This document shows, piece by piece, positions 24,719 to 33,963 of a stretch of DNA of 64,000 bases (positions are counted from its first letter, which is position 1; each line of letters begins with the position of its first letter). The DNA comes from Bacteroidota bacterium (GTDB lineage Bacteria > Bacteroidota > Bacteroidia > Chitinophagales > Chitinophagaceae), in the NCBI GenBank assembly GCA_018267545.1, contig JAFDYG010000427.1, forward strand, positions 62,001 through 126,000, given 5' to 3'. The position numbers and the translations under genes are program-made. The notes beneath the pieces were generated by a model. It was not told the DNA's origin and did not search any database. It saw nothing but the letters and a program-made list of their open reading frames with translations.

Positions 24719-27469
24719 CTACTGATACTCCGCATTCAAAAACCTCCCCTTATAATAAGCCGCCCCATTCCTATGTCGTGACAATTTATAAACCCCATCG
24801 GCTGAATAAAAATCGACATAAGAAGTACTCCATCCATTGAGCTTGCAAGATTCGAACGGCAACGGCGCTTTCCCCGCATCCGGCCGCGTCAAAGCCATCC
24901 TACCGGAAGACAGATTACTGATACCTTTCACACCACTCAAACCGCCAATATCATGAGGCGCTTCCCGGAAGGCCTTAGTTACCTTATCATAAATGTGTGC
25001 ACCCTGATTCGTGCTCACCAGGAGTTTATTTACATCACCTGTATAAGGCTGCACATCATGTCCCCAGGGAGAAGGCAATATACTTCTATAGGCCATCTCC
25101 TCCGTTATTACCGGCGCTGCCGCAGTACCCATAATCTTTAATGCCGTGAGTATATGCTTCGAAGTAGTGTACTGCCCGGTTACCCATAAAACATTATACG
25201 CCGGGTCCCAAAGAACAGCATGCGCGGCCAGCAGGCGGAAAGAAGCGTAACCCGTCGACCCCGGGCCCTGCGAAGAAGTATATACCCGTACAAAGCCACC
25301 GTCCGAAGCCGCAATAGCCACGTTCCCATTGGGCAGTAATTCGATAGCATGCGGATTGATGTGAGGGCCGAGGTTGATCGACCAGGTTTTACCCGTGAGG
25401 GCCGGAAAGGGAACAATTGCGCAGAAGCCGTAAGAGTCGGCTACAAGCAATTGCTGCCCCCCGAAGAAAGTGCTGTTTCTAACCCTTGCCTCCGAAGGAA
25501 GACCCCAGCCGTTAGCCGAATCATTGGGACGCCACTCATATTTAATCGCCTCAGCACTATTCCAATCACTCACCGCAAAATCATAAATCTCTATTTTCTT
25601 CGAGGCTTGATTCGTAGTGATTACCAGCGCCACCTGCTCACCAATCACAGCCTTCGTCACTATGCTCCTTCTACCCGCCGGAGTAATCACAATCGTTCTC
25701 AGCGTTACCTTCTTACCCGCAGGCGCCACAATCAATATCGGAGCGGTATACAGATGAGCCGCCTCCGAAGGGAAGGAACCATCGAGAGTAAAATACACCT
25801 TAGCCCCCGGAACCGCCGTAGTAGCCACAAACGTATAAGAAGAAGTCTCGATGACCGTATCGATATAGCCGGTCGCTGGCGGAACACGATAATTAACGCC
25901 CGCCTTGTCGAACCTTTCCAAATGAACGGGCAAGTCCTTTTCGGCAAACGAGGGCCAGGACTTTCGCGCTTGCTGCGACCAACCGGTTTCCGACACACCC
26001 AACAAACGCGGGAAAGTCATATAATACATTTTGTCCGCCGAGGATACATACTCCGTCCAGAGACAAGCCTCCACCCCCAAAATATGCTTCTTATCCAACG
26101 ACCCATACTCCGGGTCCAATAGGAACGAATGCCACAACGGAGCGGCGTTGCTGCCGTGATGCGACGGCTCCATATCCGACGTACTCTGCGTATAATCGAA
26201 GTACAATCCGCTATTGCCATCGTGCGACGCCAGTACAATATCCCTGCCCTGTCGTATCTGCGCGATAGCCGCCTTTTCACCAAAACGGTTCATCACCGTT
26301 TCATTCCCCAGGCTATCCCCCTGACAGATTTCATCCCAGCCGATCAGCGTCTTTCCCTTCGAGCGGATGATCCCGTCCAGGCGAGAAATAAAATACGCCT
26401 GAAGCGCCGTAGCATTACCAATACCACTACGATGCATAAATGCCTGCACGGCGCTGTCCTTTTCCCAATACCCCTTGTAACATTCATCACCTCCGATGTG
26501 AATATATTTTCCGGGGAATAAAGCGGCCACTTCGCCGAATACATCGTCCAGGAAACGATACACCTTTTCATCGGAGGGATTCAGAGCATTATCGACATGC
26601 ATCTTGAAACCGCCCTGCGGAAACCAGGTGGCGAGAGTGCTGCCCGGATTAACTTTAGAGGAACTATCACGGGTTACCGACAATTCAGGATAGGCAGCTA
26701 TCGCCGCCAGGGAATGTCCCGGGACGTCCACCTCTGGTACAATCTCAATAAATCGGTCTGCCGCATAGCGGATGATCTCCCTCACCTCTTCCTGCGTATA
26801 AAACCCGCCATCCGTTGCCTTTTCACCCGGCTTCGGAGCCAAAGTGTTGCCGCCGAACTCAATGCGTGGAACCCTCCAGGCGCCAACACTCGTCAGCTTC
26901 GGATGGCTCTTTATCTCCAGACGCCACCCCTGGTCATCGGTCAGATGCCAGTGAAACCGGTTCAGCTTATAAAAAGCCATCCAGTCCAGCAATTCTTTGA
27001 CCTGCCCCACGGTAAAAAAATGCCGCGACACATCCAGCATAAATCCCCTGTAACGGAAACGCGGCCAGTCCTCGATAGTAAGGCATGGAAGCACTGCCGC
27101 AGCCTCCGAGCCATTCGGAAACAGCTGGATCAGCGATTGAATCCCATAAAACAAACCCGCCCCCCTTCCCGTCACGATAATCGAATCCGGGGTTATAGAC
27201 AATCGGTATCCCTCGGCAGGAAGACTTTCCGCACCCCTGCTGTTCAGATAAACAACTGACGATCCTGTACGATTATCGAACTTCCACTTTCCCCGCAAAT
27301 ACCCCGTAAATACACGCACCAACCGCTCATCCTCACCCCGGACAACCGTTTTCGGACCAAATACAAAATGCCCTTTTCCCATTGTAACCAAGGCCGGAGT
27401 TGGAACGATAGGCTGTGCCCCCCCCGACAAACCGACCAAAAGCAAAACGGAACAAACAATAAATCGCAT
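24719..27469 (-). CDS. Beta-N-acetylhexosaminidase, GH20, with C-terminal beta-propeller-like domain (PUL B)
   Basis: The start is ATG 27469; the codon before it is TTG. The 916-residue protein has a signal peptide (FIVCSVLLLVGLSGGAQ) and a GH20b-like N-domain (20-135). The GH20 barrel carries FMLDVSRHFF, HWHLTDDQGWRLEIKSHP, EVDVPGHS and the catalytic pair in HIGGDEC (Asp328-Glu329). This enzyme class removes terminal GlcNAc or GalNAc by substrate-assisted catalysis. A chitobiase-type Ig-like domain follows (about 550-640). The last 275 residues (LLVADSYGFCAIVPF, NGNVAIAASDGGFVRVY, LLVSTNQGAHIYD) look like a beta-propeller similar to proteins annotated DUF6528. This is roughly 300 residues longer than usual GH20 enzymes. 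It overlaps susD by one base (TGATG). Confidence 0.93.
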   Translation of the reverse strand: MRFIVCSVLLLVGLSGGAQPIVPTPALVTMGKGHFVFGPKTVVRGEDERLVRVFTGYLRGKWKFDNRTGSSVVYLNSRGAESLPAEGYRLSITPDSIIVTGRGAGLFYGIQSLIQLFPNGSEAAAVLPCLTIEDWPRFRYRGFMLDVSRHFFTVGQVKELLDWMAFYKLNRFHWHLTDDQGWRLEIKSHPKLTSVGAWRVPRIEFGGNTLAPKPGEKATDGGFYTQEEVREIIRYAADRFIEIVPEVDVPGHSLAAIAAYPELSVTRDSSSKVNPGSTLATWFPQGGFKMHVDNALNPSDEKVYRFLDDVFGEVAALFPGKYIHIGGDECYKGYWEKDSAVQAFMHRSGIGNATALQAYFISRLDGIIRSKGKTLIGWDEICQGDSLGNETVMNRFGEKAAIAQIRQGRDIVLASHDGNSGLYFDYTQSTSDMEPSHHGSNAAPLWHSFLLDPEYGSLDKKHILGVEACLWTEYVSSADKMYYMTFPRLLGVSETGWSQQARKSWPSFAEKDLPVHLERFDKAGVNYRVPPATGYIDTVIETSSYTFVATTAVPGAKVYFTLDGSFPSEAAHLYTAPILIVAPAGKKVTLRTIVITPAGRRSIVTKAVIGEQVALVITTNQASKKIEIYDFAVSDWNSAEAIKYEWRPNDSANGWGLPSEARVRNSTFFGGQQLLVADSYGFCAIVPFPALTGKTWSINLGPHINPHAIELLPNGNVAIAASDGGFVRVYTSSQGPGSTGYASFRLLAAHAVLWDPAYNVLWVTGQYTTSKHILTALKIMGTAAAPVITEEMAYRSILPSPWGHDVQPYTGDVNKLLVSTNQGAHIYDKVTKAFREAPHDIGGLSGVKGISNLSSGRMALTRPDAGKAPLPFESCKLNGWSTSYVDFYSADGVYKLSRHRNGAAYYKGRFLNAEYQ

Positions 27470-28953
27470 CAATACCCAGGATTTTGCGTGAGATTCGGAT
27501 TGATTACGATATCAGTCGCCGAGATCGGAAATAAATTCATATAAGGCTTGATATTCACCGCCCCGGTAGGATTATCATAGGCGATCGACTGAATAGCTTC
27601 CTGCAGCTTGCCCCAGCGCACGAGATCCCATTTCCGCTGAAACTCTCCCACAAACTCGATACCGCGTTCTTTCATGACCTGTTTGCGCAAGTCATCCTGT
27701 GACAAACCCGCGGCCAGATCGGCCAGACCCGCACGCTTCCTTATCATGTTCAGGTATTGAATACTTCCGGCCGTATTTCCCTGTTCATTATAAGCTTCCG
27801 CCAGCATCAGCAGCACGTCTGCATAACGCAGCACATACAAATCTTTCCCGCTTACCTGCCCCGTAGCCTGCAAATCCCAGAATTTGGGACCGAACCATGG
27901 ATGATTGGGCCTCGGCCATCTATTAAACGTCTGACCGTTATAACCATATCCCAAAACGACATTCTTTCGGTTGTCGTTGGCTTCGAACAGGCTGTCCAGC
28001 CTCAACGTCGGACACATCACAAAAAAGCCTGTGATCGTCGTATTCCCGAAGTCGACTCCCGCATAAGTCTTGTTGTTAGGGTCGATCGCCATCATGTAAT
28101 AAGTGACCATCGAATGCGTTTTGACATTGTTATTCGTAGCGGGGTCTCGCTTAAACTGCACTTCAAAAACCGACTCCGCGTTATTTTTGTAACGGTTCTG
28201 TATATCGAAAACGTCCGCATAATTGGGCAGCAGGGAATACTGACCCGCCTGTACCACGCGAAGGGCGGTTGCCTGTGCATTTGCCCAGTCTTTATTATAC
28301 AAATACACTTTTGCCAAAAGCGCCAGCGCAGCTCCCTGCGTTGCCCGGCCCACATCGCTCGCTCCATATTTCAGGGGAAGCACGGGAGCAGCCTCGGTCA
28401 AATCTTTGATGATCTGAGCCCGCACGTCTGCTACCGGAGACCGCTTTAGCTTACTTACGGTCGCCGCATCCAATTCATCGGTCCACAGCGGGACGTCACC
28501 GAAGATATTGGACAGATTGAAATAATACAATCCTCTTAAAAATTTCGTTTCACCGACAAGCCTTGCGCGCAAGGCAGTATCGATTTTCGCCTGGGATACC
28601 CGGTTAATAACCATGTTGGCGTTTTTGACAGCGGTATACAGTGCACTCCACATACCGCTGGCGCCGGTGTTGCCCGAGTTGAAGGTGTAATTATTGAAAA
28701 GTAAATTACTCGCATCCGCTGTAACGATAAGATCGGTCCCTAAATCCGTAACCTGCCAGAAATTGACGGCTCCGTAGATGGAATACAGGGACGAATAAGA
28801 GCCATTAACAGCCTGTGTACACTGAGAGGCATTGGCGAAAAAATCATCCGGGGCAATAAAGGTCTTCGGATTTTCCTGCAAATCCTTGGTGCAGCCCCCC
28901 ATAAGAACACTAGCCGCCATCAGGGACAACAACAGGTTTATTTTTATCTTCAT
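27469..28953 (-). CDS. SusD/RagB family lipoprotein (PUL B)
   Basis: The 494-residue product has a lipoprotein signal with lipobox MGGC (Cys20) and then TKDLQENPKTF. SusD hallmarks include the helical TPR-like core (FLRGLYYFNLSNIFGDVPLW, AALALLAKVYLYNKDWANAQ) and VLRYADVLLMLAEAYNEQG. LNMIRKRAGLADL, KERGIEFVGEFQRKWDLVRW and the NPNLTQNPGY end follow. Its stop overlaps the GH20 start and it lies 26 bp after susC. It is the surface glycan-binding partner of that SusC. The presence of GH20 as the only enzyme suggests a GlcNAc/GalNAc-containing glycan such as chitooligosaccharide, host or microbial glycoprotein glycan, which is inference. Confidence 0.95.
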   Translation of the reverse strand: MKIKINLLLSLMAASVLMGGCTKDLQENPKTFIAPDDFFANASQCTQAVNGSYSSLYSIYGAVNFWQVTDLGTDLIVTADASNLLFNNYTFNSGNTGASGMWSALYTAVKNANMVINRVSQAKIDTALRARLVGETKFLRGLYYFNLSNIFGDVPLWTDELDAATVSKLKRSPVADVRAQIIKDLTEAAPVLPLKYGASDVGRATQGAALALLAKVYLYNKDWANAQATALRVVQAGQYSLLPNYADVFDIQNRYKNNAESVFEVQFKRDPATNNNVKTHSMVTYYMMAIDPNNKTYAGVDFGNTTITGFFVMCPTLRLDSLFEANDNRKNVVLGYGYNGQTFNRWPRPNHPWFGPKFWDLQATGQVSGKDLYVLRYADVLLMLAEAYNEQGNTAGSIQYLNMIRKRAGLADLAAGLSQDDLRKQVMKERGIEFVGEFQRKWDLVRWGKLQEAIQSIAYDNPTGAVNIKPYMNLFPISATDIVINPNLTQNPGY

Positions 28954-28979
28954 CTTTCAATTATTTATTGGTGATCGAA

Positions 28980-31900
28980 CTACAGGGAAAAGTTTAAACC
29001 GCAGGTAACCGTCCTGCTGTTGGGATAGTTGCCGTTGTCGACGGCTATGACAGTGGAGCTTTGCCCGCCGCTGTTCACTTCAGGATCGAAGCCGTTGTAT
29101 TTAGTCAGCAGGAACAGGTTGGTGCCGCTGACAAAAACTTGCATGTCCTTGAAGACTTTTTTCGGCAGCAAACCTTTAAGGTTATAGCTTAGCATAAGCG
29201 ATTTCAGACGCAGAAGCGAAGCGTCGTGCAGCAGGCGCGTGCTTGCGATATTGTCACGGCTTTCGACGGCCGGAATATTCGAGTTAGGATTGGTCGGCGT
29301 CCACCGGTTGAGGATATACCTGAATTGGTTCGTCAGGTAAGTTCCGGTTCCCGCGAAAAATTCCATGGCGTTGTACATCTTGTTTCCCATATTAAACTGG
29401 AAAAAGAAATCCAGCGTAACCCGCTTATAAGTAAGCGTGCTGCCAAAGCCTCCAAATACCGTTGGGTTAGCCGGCGCAAGATAATGGTAGTCGTTTACGT
29501 TGAGCACGCCGTCGTGATTGGGGTCGACATATTTCGGATGGCCCGGCAGATATTGATTGGAAGCGGACACGAAATTCCTTTTACCCGCAGGCAGGGCCTG
29601 CTCGGCGGTAATCTCTGCCTGGCTTTTCCATACCCCAGCATAATCGAGGCCGTAGTTAGCACCGAGAGGAACGCCCTTTTCCATATAGCTCGAGGTTACA
29701 CCATAACCGATGCCCGGGTCCAGCAACACTTTGGTGAGCGGGCCGATATCGGTCACCTTCTGGTGGTTCGTCGAAACGTTTACGATGACGTTCCATTTGA
29801 AATTACGGCTCCTGATCACGTCTCCGCTAAGGGAAAAATCAAAGCCGTCCGTCAGCGATTTTCCCAGGTTGACCAGACGGGAGCCATAACCGGTTTGAGA
29901 AGGTATCTGTACGGTAACAAGCAGATTCTTGCTGTTCATCCGGTAATAGTCGGCCGTAAAATTGAGCCTTCCGTTGAACAGCTCGAAATCAAGCCCGGCG
30001 TCCAGCTGAGCAGTCGTTTCCCAGGTCAGATCGTTGTTGGCTATGTTTCCCTGGGTATAACCCAGTACCGGTGTCTGGCCAAAAAGATACGCGCTGGAAT
30101 TTGCTGTCAGGGAGGCCAGCGACGCGTAATTACCAATGCCCTGATTCCCGGACAGTCCATAGCTCACCCGGAAAGACATATCGGAAAGGATATTATTTAC
30201 TTTGGAATCCTTAAAAAACGACTCGTTGGAAACTCTCCACTTGAAAGCGCCCGACGGAAAAAAGCCCCATTTCTTATCCGCGGCAAAATTGGAAGCCCCG
30301 TCTCTGCGGGCAGTGAATGTAAGGTAGTAGCGCTTCTGGTAGTCGTAATTGACGCGCCCCAAATAAGAAATGATAGTATTTTCATTGTAGTCGGAGCTGA
30401 TACCCCTGAGCGCCTGGTCGATTACCCCCAGGTTGTTCCACTGGGTGATATCGTTGGTGATCCCGCTGCCCGAGCCGGACAGTCCGTCGACTTTTTTGGT
30501 TTGGTAGCTCTCTCCCGCAAGAAGTTCCAGATGATGGACGCCAAAGTTCTTTGAATACGTAACCGTATTTTCATTGATCAGGCTGCTGGTATTGTTTTGA
30601 GTCGAAGAGGTATTGCCGGTCATCTGATTATTCAGGATCTTGGTCGGCATATCGGATGGGACGTACCAGCTATTGCGGCTGTTGATAAAATTGATGCCCA
30701 GCGTCGACTTCAATTTCAAACCGGGAGCAACCTCATACTGGATATAGAAATTGCCGAGGACGTTATTAGCCGGCGTGACATTTGTCTCTTTATCCAGGAT
30801 GGCGACGGGGTTATCGATATTGCCCCCGCCGAGATACCAATCCGGGTTAAACGTAGCATAGGTACCATCGGGCTTGCGAACCGGCATGGTCGGCGGCAAA
30901 AATACAAACGACGACAACCAGTTCGAGTTGGAACCAAAGTTGATGCTTGCCGCGTTTGTATTCGAATGCGTCACATTCAGCGTAACGCCGAAGTCCGCTT
31001 TGGCCGAAATCTTCTTGGTGAAATTGAGCCGGCCCTGGTAGCGCTTGAAATCGGTATTCAGGATAATACCCTGCTGATTGAGATAATTCCCCGACAAATA
31101 ATAGGAATAGCCATGATCACCGCCTTCTCCACCGGAGATAGACACGTCATAGCTCGAAAACGGAGCATTACGGGTAACATCGTCGATCCAGTTATTTCCT
31201 TTGTCTCCGCCTACGGTCTGGAGGATAGAATCTACATTCTTGTAAAGAGGAGGGGCGTAATTATTCAAAACACTTCCCCGGGCTTCGTTTTCGAAGTTGA
31301 CAAACTCCCGGGCGTTCATCATATCCAGTGTCCTCGCCAGCTGCGAGAAACCCTGATTGGTCGAAAAATGAACGACGTCTTTCCCGGCCTTCCCTTTCTT
31401 CGTCGTGATGAGGACAACCCCGTTGGAGGCCCGGGAACCGTAGATGGCCGTGGTAGAAGCGTCTTTAAGAACGTCGATACCCTCGATATCCTCAGGATTC
31501 AGCGAGCTCAGCACCGCGCCGCTGGGGTCGACGATACCATCGATAACATAAATGGGTTCATTAGTAGCGTTGATGGACCGGGTACCCCGGATACGGATCG
31601 TCGTGGGGCTTCCGGGAGCGCCGTTTGTCGACTTCACATATACACCGGCTGCCCGCCCCTGCAGCATTTGGTCGATCCTCGTTGCCGGCAGGTTTACCAG
31701 GTTATTGGTAGGAACGGAAGTGACGGAGCCCGTCAAATCATGCTTTCTCGAACTCCCATATCCAACCTGTACAACCACCTCGTTAAGATTGCTTTCCTTC
31801 GGCGTCAATCGTATCAACAAAGTCGTCAATCCTTCTTTTACCACCACTCCCTTTTCTACATAGGAGGCATAGTTTACGTGCGTGAAGTGCAAGTCGTAAG

Positions 31901-32129
31901 TGGCGGCCGGCTGCAGCCTGGTCAGCGTAAATCCGCCGTCTTTGCCCGTCACGGCCGAACCCACTTCTTTAGTTCCCTGTCTGGCGATGATGGTAACCCC
32001 TTCGACCGGGTCGCCTTGTCCGTCCAGCACCGTCCCCTTGATACCAGTGGATTGCTGGGCCAGGCTGTTGAAATAGACTGCCATCAGTAAAGGAGCTATC
32101 AGCAGTGTTTTGATCAGTGACCTTAACAT
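28980..32129 (-). CDS. SusC/RagA TonB-dependent receptor without STN domain (PUL B)
   Basis: The 1049-residue receptor has a signal peptide ending FNSLAQ. A carboxypeptidase-D-like domain follows (GIKGTVLDGQGDPVEGVTI, about 28-110), then the plug (VVQVGYGSSRKHDLTGSVTS, NEPIYVIDGIVDPS) and the beta-barrel ending VTCGLNFSL. There is no N-terminal STN signalling domain, although the gene directly follows sigma and FecR genes in the same orientation. That is unusual, since STN is the part that contacts FecR in classical trans-envelope control. It lies 86 bp downstream of fecR with a small inverted repeat between, so it may have its own promoter. Confidence 0.95.
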   Translation of the reverse strand: MLRSLIKTLLIAPLLMAVYFNSLAQQSTGIKGTVLDGQGDPVEGVTIIARQGTKEVGSAVTGKDGGFTLTRLQPAATYDLHFTHVNYASYVEKGVVVKEGLTTLLIRLTPKESNLNEVVVQVGYGSSRKHDLTGSVTSVPTNNLVNLPATRIDQMLQGRAAGVYVKSTNGAPGSPTTIRIRGTRSINATNEPIYVIDGIVDPSGAVLSSLNPEDIEGIDVLKDASTTAIYGSRASNGVVLITTKKGKAGKDVVHFSTNQGFSQLARTLDMMNAREFVNFENEARGSVLNNYAPPLYKNVDSILQTVGGDKGNNWIDDVTRNAPFSSYDVSISGGEGGDHGYSYYLSGNYLNQQGIILNTDFKRYQGRLNFTKKISAKADFGVTLNVTHSNTNAASINFGSNSNWLSSFVFLPPTMPVRKPDGTYATFNPDWYLGGGNIDNPVAILDKETNVTPANNVLGNFYIQYEVAPGLKLKSTLGINFINSRNSWYVPSDMPTKILNNQMTGNTSSTQNNTSSLINENTVTYSKNFGVHHLELLAGESYQTKKVDGLSGSGSGITNDITQWNNLGVIDQALRGISSDYNENTIISYLGRVNYDYQKRYYLTFTARRDGASNFAADKKWGFFPSGAFKWRVSNESFFKDSKVNNILSDMSFRVSYGLSGNQGIGNYASLASLTANSSAYLFGQTPVLGYTQGNIANNDLTWETTAQLDAGLDFELFNGRLNFTADYYRMNSKNLLVTVQIPSQTGYGSRLVNLGKSLTDGFDFSLSGDVIRSRNFKWNVIVNVSTNHQKVTDIGPLTKVLLDPGIGYGVTSSYMEKGVPLGANYGLDYAGVWKSQAEITAEQALPAGKRNFVSASNQYLPGHPKYVDPNHDGVLNVNDYHYLAPANPTVFGGFGSTLTYKRVTLDFFFQFNMGNKMYNAMEFFAGTGTYLTNQFRYILNRWTPTNPNSNIPAVESRDNIASTRLLHDASLLRLKSLMLSYNLKGLLPKKVFKDMQVFVSGTNLFLLTKYNGFDPEVNSGGQSSTVIAVDNGNYPNSRTVTCGLNFSL

Positions 32130-32161
32130 ATAAATTTGAGTTTAGAATATACAATCCCCTC

Positions 32162-32185
32162 CATGTAAAACCGTTGCTTTACATG
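32162..32185. promoter_or_regulatory. Inverted repeat between fecR and susC of PUL B
   Basis: CATGTAAA (32162-32169) and TTTACATG (32178-32185) form a perfect 8-bp inverted repeat with an 8-bp spacer, 33 bp before the susC start on the minus strand. No T-tract follows, so an operator or mRNA processing hairpin is likelier than a terminator. Confidence 0.4.
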
Positions 32186-32215
32186 CAGCTTGTTTATGAA
32201 ATAATGATGGTGTTG

Positions 32216-33256
32216 CTACTTTGTCGTAAGGGTAACGATATTGCCGTCTATACGATACTGCAAATCATACCAATTGCTGATTGTTTTGACGATAAAATCA
32301 AGACTATCCGTTTCTAAAAACTTACCGGTAAATAATTTGTCCTTTATACCCCCAGCTTTCTCATCCTTTATAACTACGCCAAACTTTTCCTCGAGTTTCT
32401 TAAATACAAATTTCAGGTTGCTGTTTTTGAATGCGAGGCTGCTGTCAGTGTCGACAGGCACGGCCTTTGCTCCTGCGAGGACGCTTTCTGCCGCTGCCTT
32501 GTGTACTAAGGCATAGCTGTTAAACCGTCCGCCGGTTACCGCCACTTCATCTCCCGGATTCAATATGACCGATCTATTACTATCTTCTTTATGTTGCGAC
32601 CAGACCCTCACCCTTCCTTCCATCAGCAGGACGGACACTTTCTTATTTGGATGTTCTGTCACCAGGAACCTCGTACCCAAAACGGTGGTGCCAATGCCGC
32701 CCGCGTAAACCGTAAAGGGTCTCGATGGATGACTGGCGACCTTAAACTGCGCCGTACCCTTTAAATACAAGTCGCGTTTGTCGTTTTCAAACCCCGGCAG
32801 ATACTGTAAAGAACTGTTGGGATAAAGCGTAGCGACCGAGCTGTCGGATAGGCTGACCTGCATTACCTGCCTGGTTTTGTTTTCAACGGTCTTTAGCTGC
32901 CGTACGTCTCGATTAATCTCCGCCGAGGCCACCGGCTCCATCGCTTTCCTGGTAAACAATTTTACTCCCGCCAATACTATCACTCCGATAAAGGCAGCCG
33001 CAACCGCATAGCGGACCATCAGCTTTCGTACCCTGGCGCCCTTTGCCGGTTCATAGTTTCCTCTAACCTGCCGCAACATCCTCTCACTCACTTCCACGTC
33101 CAACGGCGCCTTATCTTCCCCCAGCCAGTCGTCCAGAGGAATATGCTTCTCCAGCTCGTCGGGATGCTCTTTAAGATAAGCCATGACCGCTTCCGCCTCA
33201 GAATCCGTGCATTGGTTCTTTAAGAATTTTTCGAATATCTCTTTGTTTAGCTCCAT
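32216..33256 (-). CDS. FecR family anti-sigma factor (PUL B)
   Basis: The start is ATG 33256 (MELNKEIFEKFL); an in-frame extension to 33367 adds 37 residues without family similarity. The 346-residue protein has a short cytoplasmic helical part (NQCTDSEAEAVMAYLKEHPDEL) and a membrane helix (about 83-100, AVAAAFIGVIVLAGV). The FecR domain (KTRQVMQVSLSDSSVATLYPNSSLQYLP, VLGTRFLV) follows, then a C-terminal STN-like DUF4974 domain (LAFKNSNLKFVFKKLEEKFGV). It holds the ECF sigma encoded 82 bp upstream and releases it on a signal from an outer-membrane receptor. The adjacent SusC lacks the STN domain expected of the partner. Confidence 0.92.
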   Translation of the reverse strand: MELNKEIFEKFLKNQCTDSEAEAVMAYLKEHPDELEKHIPLDDWLGEDKAPLDVEVSERMLRQVRGNYEPAKGARVRKLMVRYAVAAAFIGVIVLAGVKLFTRKAMEPVASAEINRDVRQLKTVENKTRQVMQVSLSDSSVATLYPNSSLQYLPGFENDKRDLYLKGTAQFKVASHPSRPFTVYAGGIGTTVLGTRFLVTEHPNKKVSVLLMEGRVRVWSQHKEDSNRSVILNPGDEVAVTGGRFNSYALVHKAAAESVLAGAKAVPVDTDSSLAFKNSNLKFVFKKLEEKFGVVIKDEKAGGIKDKLFTGKFLETDSLDFIVKTISNWYDLQYRIDGNIVTLTTK

Positions 33257-33338
33257 CGATACTAAGGATTCGAACAACCCTGCGTTTACCCCTATGGCGT
33301 AACAATTTATTAATAATGATTCCTGTGGGGGGACCTGA

Positions 33339-33872
33339 TTACAGGTGGAAGATACAAGACAAGGCAACCGCCTTTCTCAGCGTTTTCAACGCTTTGGAGA
33401 CCTGATTCTCAACAGTTTTGGGAGAGATGGATAAACGTTCCGCAATCTCGGAGTAGGTAAGGCCGCCCTCGCGGCTAAGGATATAAATTTTTCTGCATTC
33501 GGGAGGCAGACTTTCGATAGTTTCGGTCACTCTTTCCATCAGCTGCCGGTCCGCGGCCGGGTCCCCGGCAATGGCAGCATCCGTGGTTTGCTTTACCACG
33601 TCTAATGCCTTTCTCTCGGCCGCCTTTCTTCGCAAAGTATCTATCATGATAGAACGCGCGACCCTTGCAAGCTGAACTTCGATGGGAAAGTCATCGGATA
33701 ACTGGGTCCTTTTTTCCCATATTCGCATATAGGCCATCTGCACGGTCTCTTCCGCAAGATCTTCCGAGGCCGTTTTCTTCAAAACATAGAAATAAAACCG
33801 CTCATGGTATTTATAATATACCTCCTCAAAAGCAAGTTTGTTACCTCGTTTTATTTCTTCGACATAATTCAT
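33339..33872 (-). CDS. ECF RNA polymerase sigma factor (PUL B)
   Basis: I use ATG 33872 (MNYVEEIKRGNKLAFEEVYYKYH); the longer frame begins with TTG at 33884. The 177-residue protein shows region 2 (YFYVLKKTASEDLAEETVQMAYMRIWEKR) and region 4 (LPPECRKIYILSREGGLTYSEIAERLSISPKTVENQVSKAL). This is the standard Bacteroidota ECF (FecI-like) arrangement with a C-terminal hydrophobic tail. It precedes fecR and should drive PUL B, possibly along with its own operon. The gene begins about 90 bp after the end of the PUL C/D hydrolase on the same strand. Confidence 0.93.
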   Translation of the reverse strand: MNYVEEIKRGNKLAFEEVYYKYHERFYFYVLKKTASEDLAEETVQMAYMRIWEKRTQLSDDFPIEVQLARVARSIMIDTLRRKAAERKALDVVKQTTDAAIAGDPAADRQLMERVTETIESLPPECRKIYILSREGGLTYSEIAERLSISPKTVENQVSKALKTLRKAVALSCIFHL

Positions 33873-33963
33873 TAGCGCGCGCAAATTAAAGCCTGGAGGT
33901 AAGATACTAAATTAAGTTTTCGTTACCGGAAAAATTCGCGCGCGACCAGGCAAGCCGCTTTTG

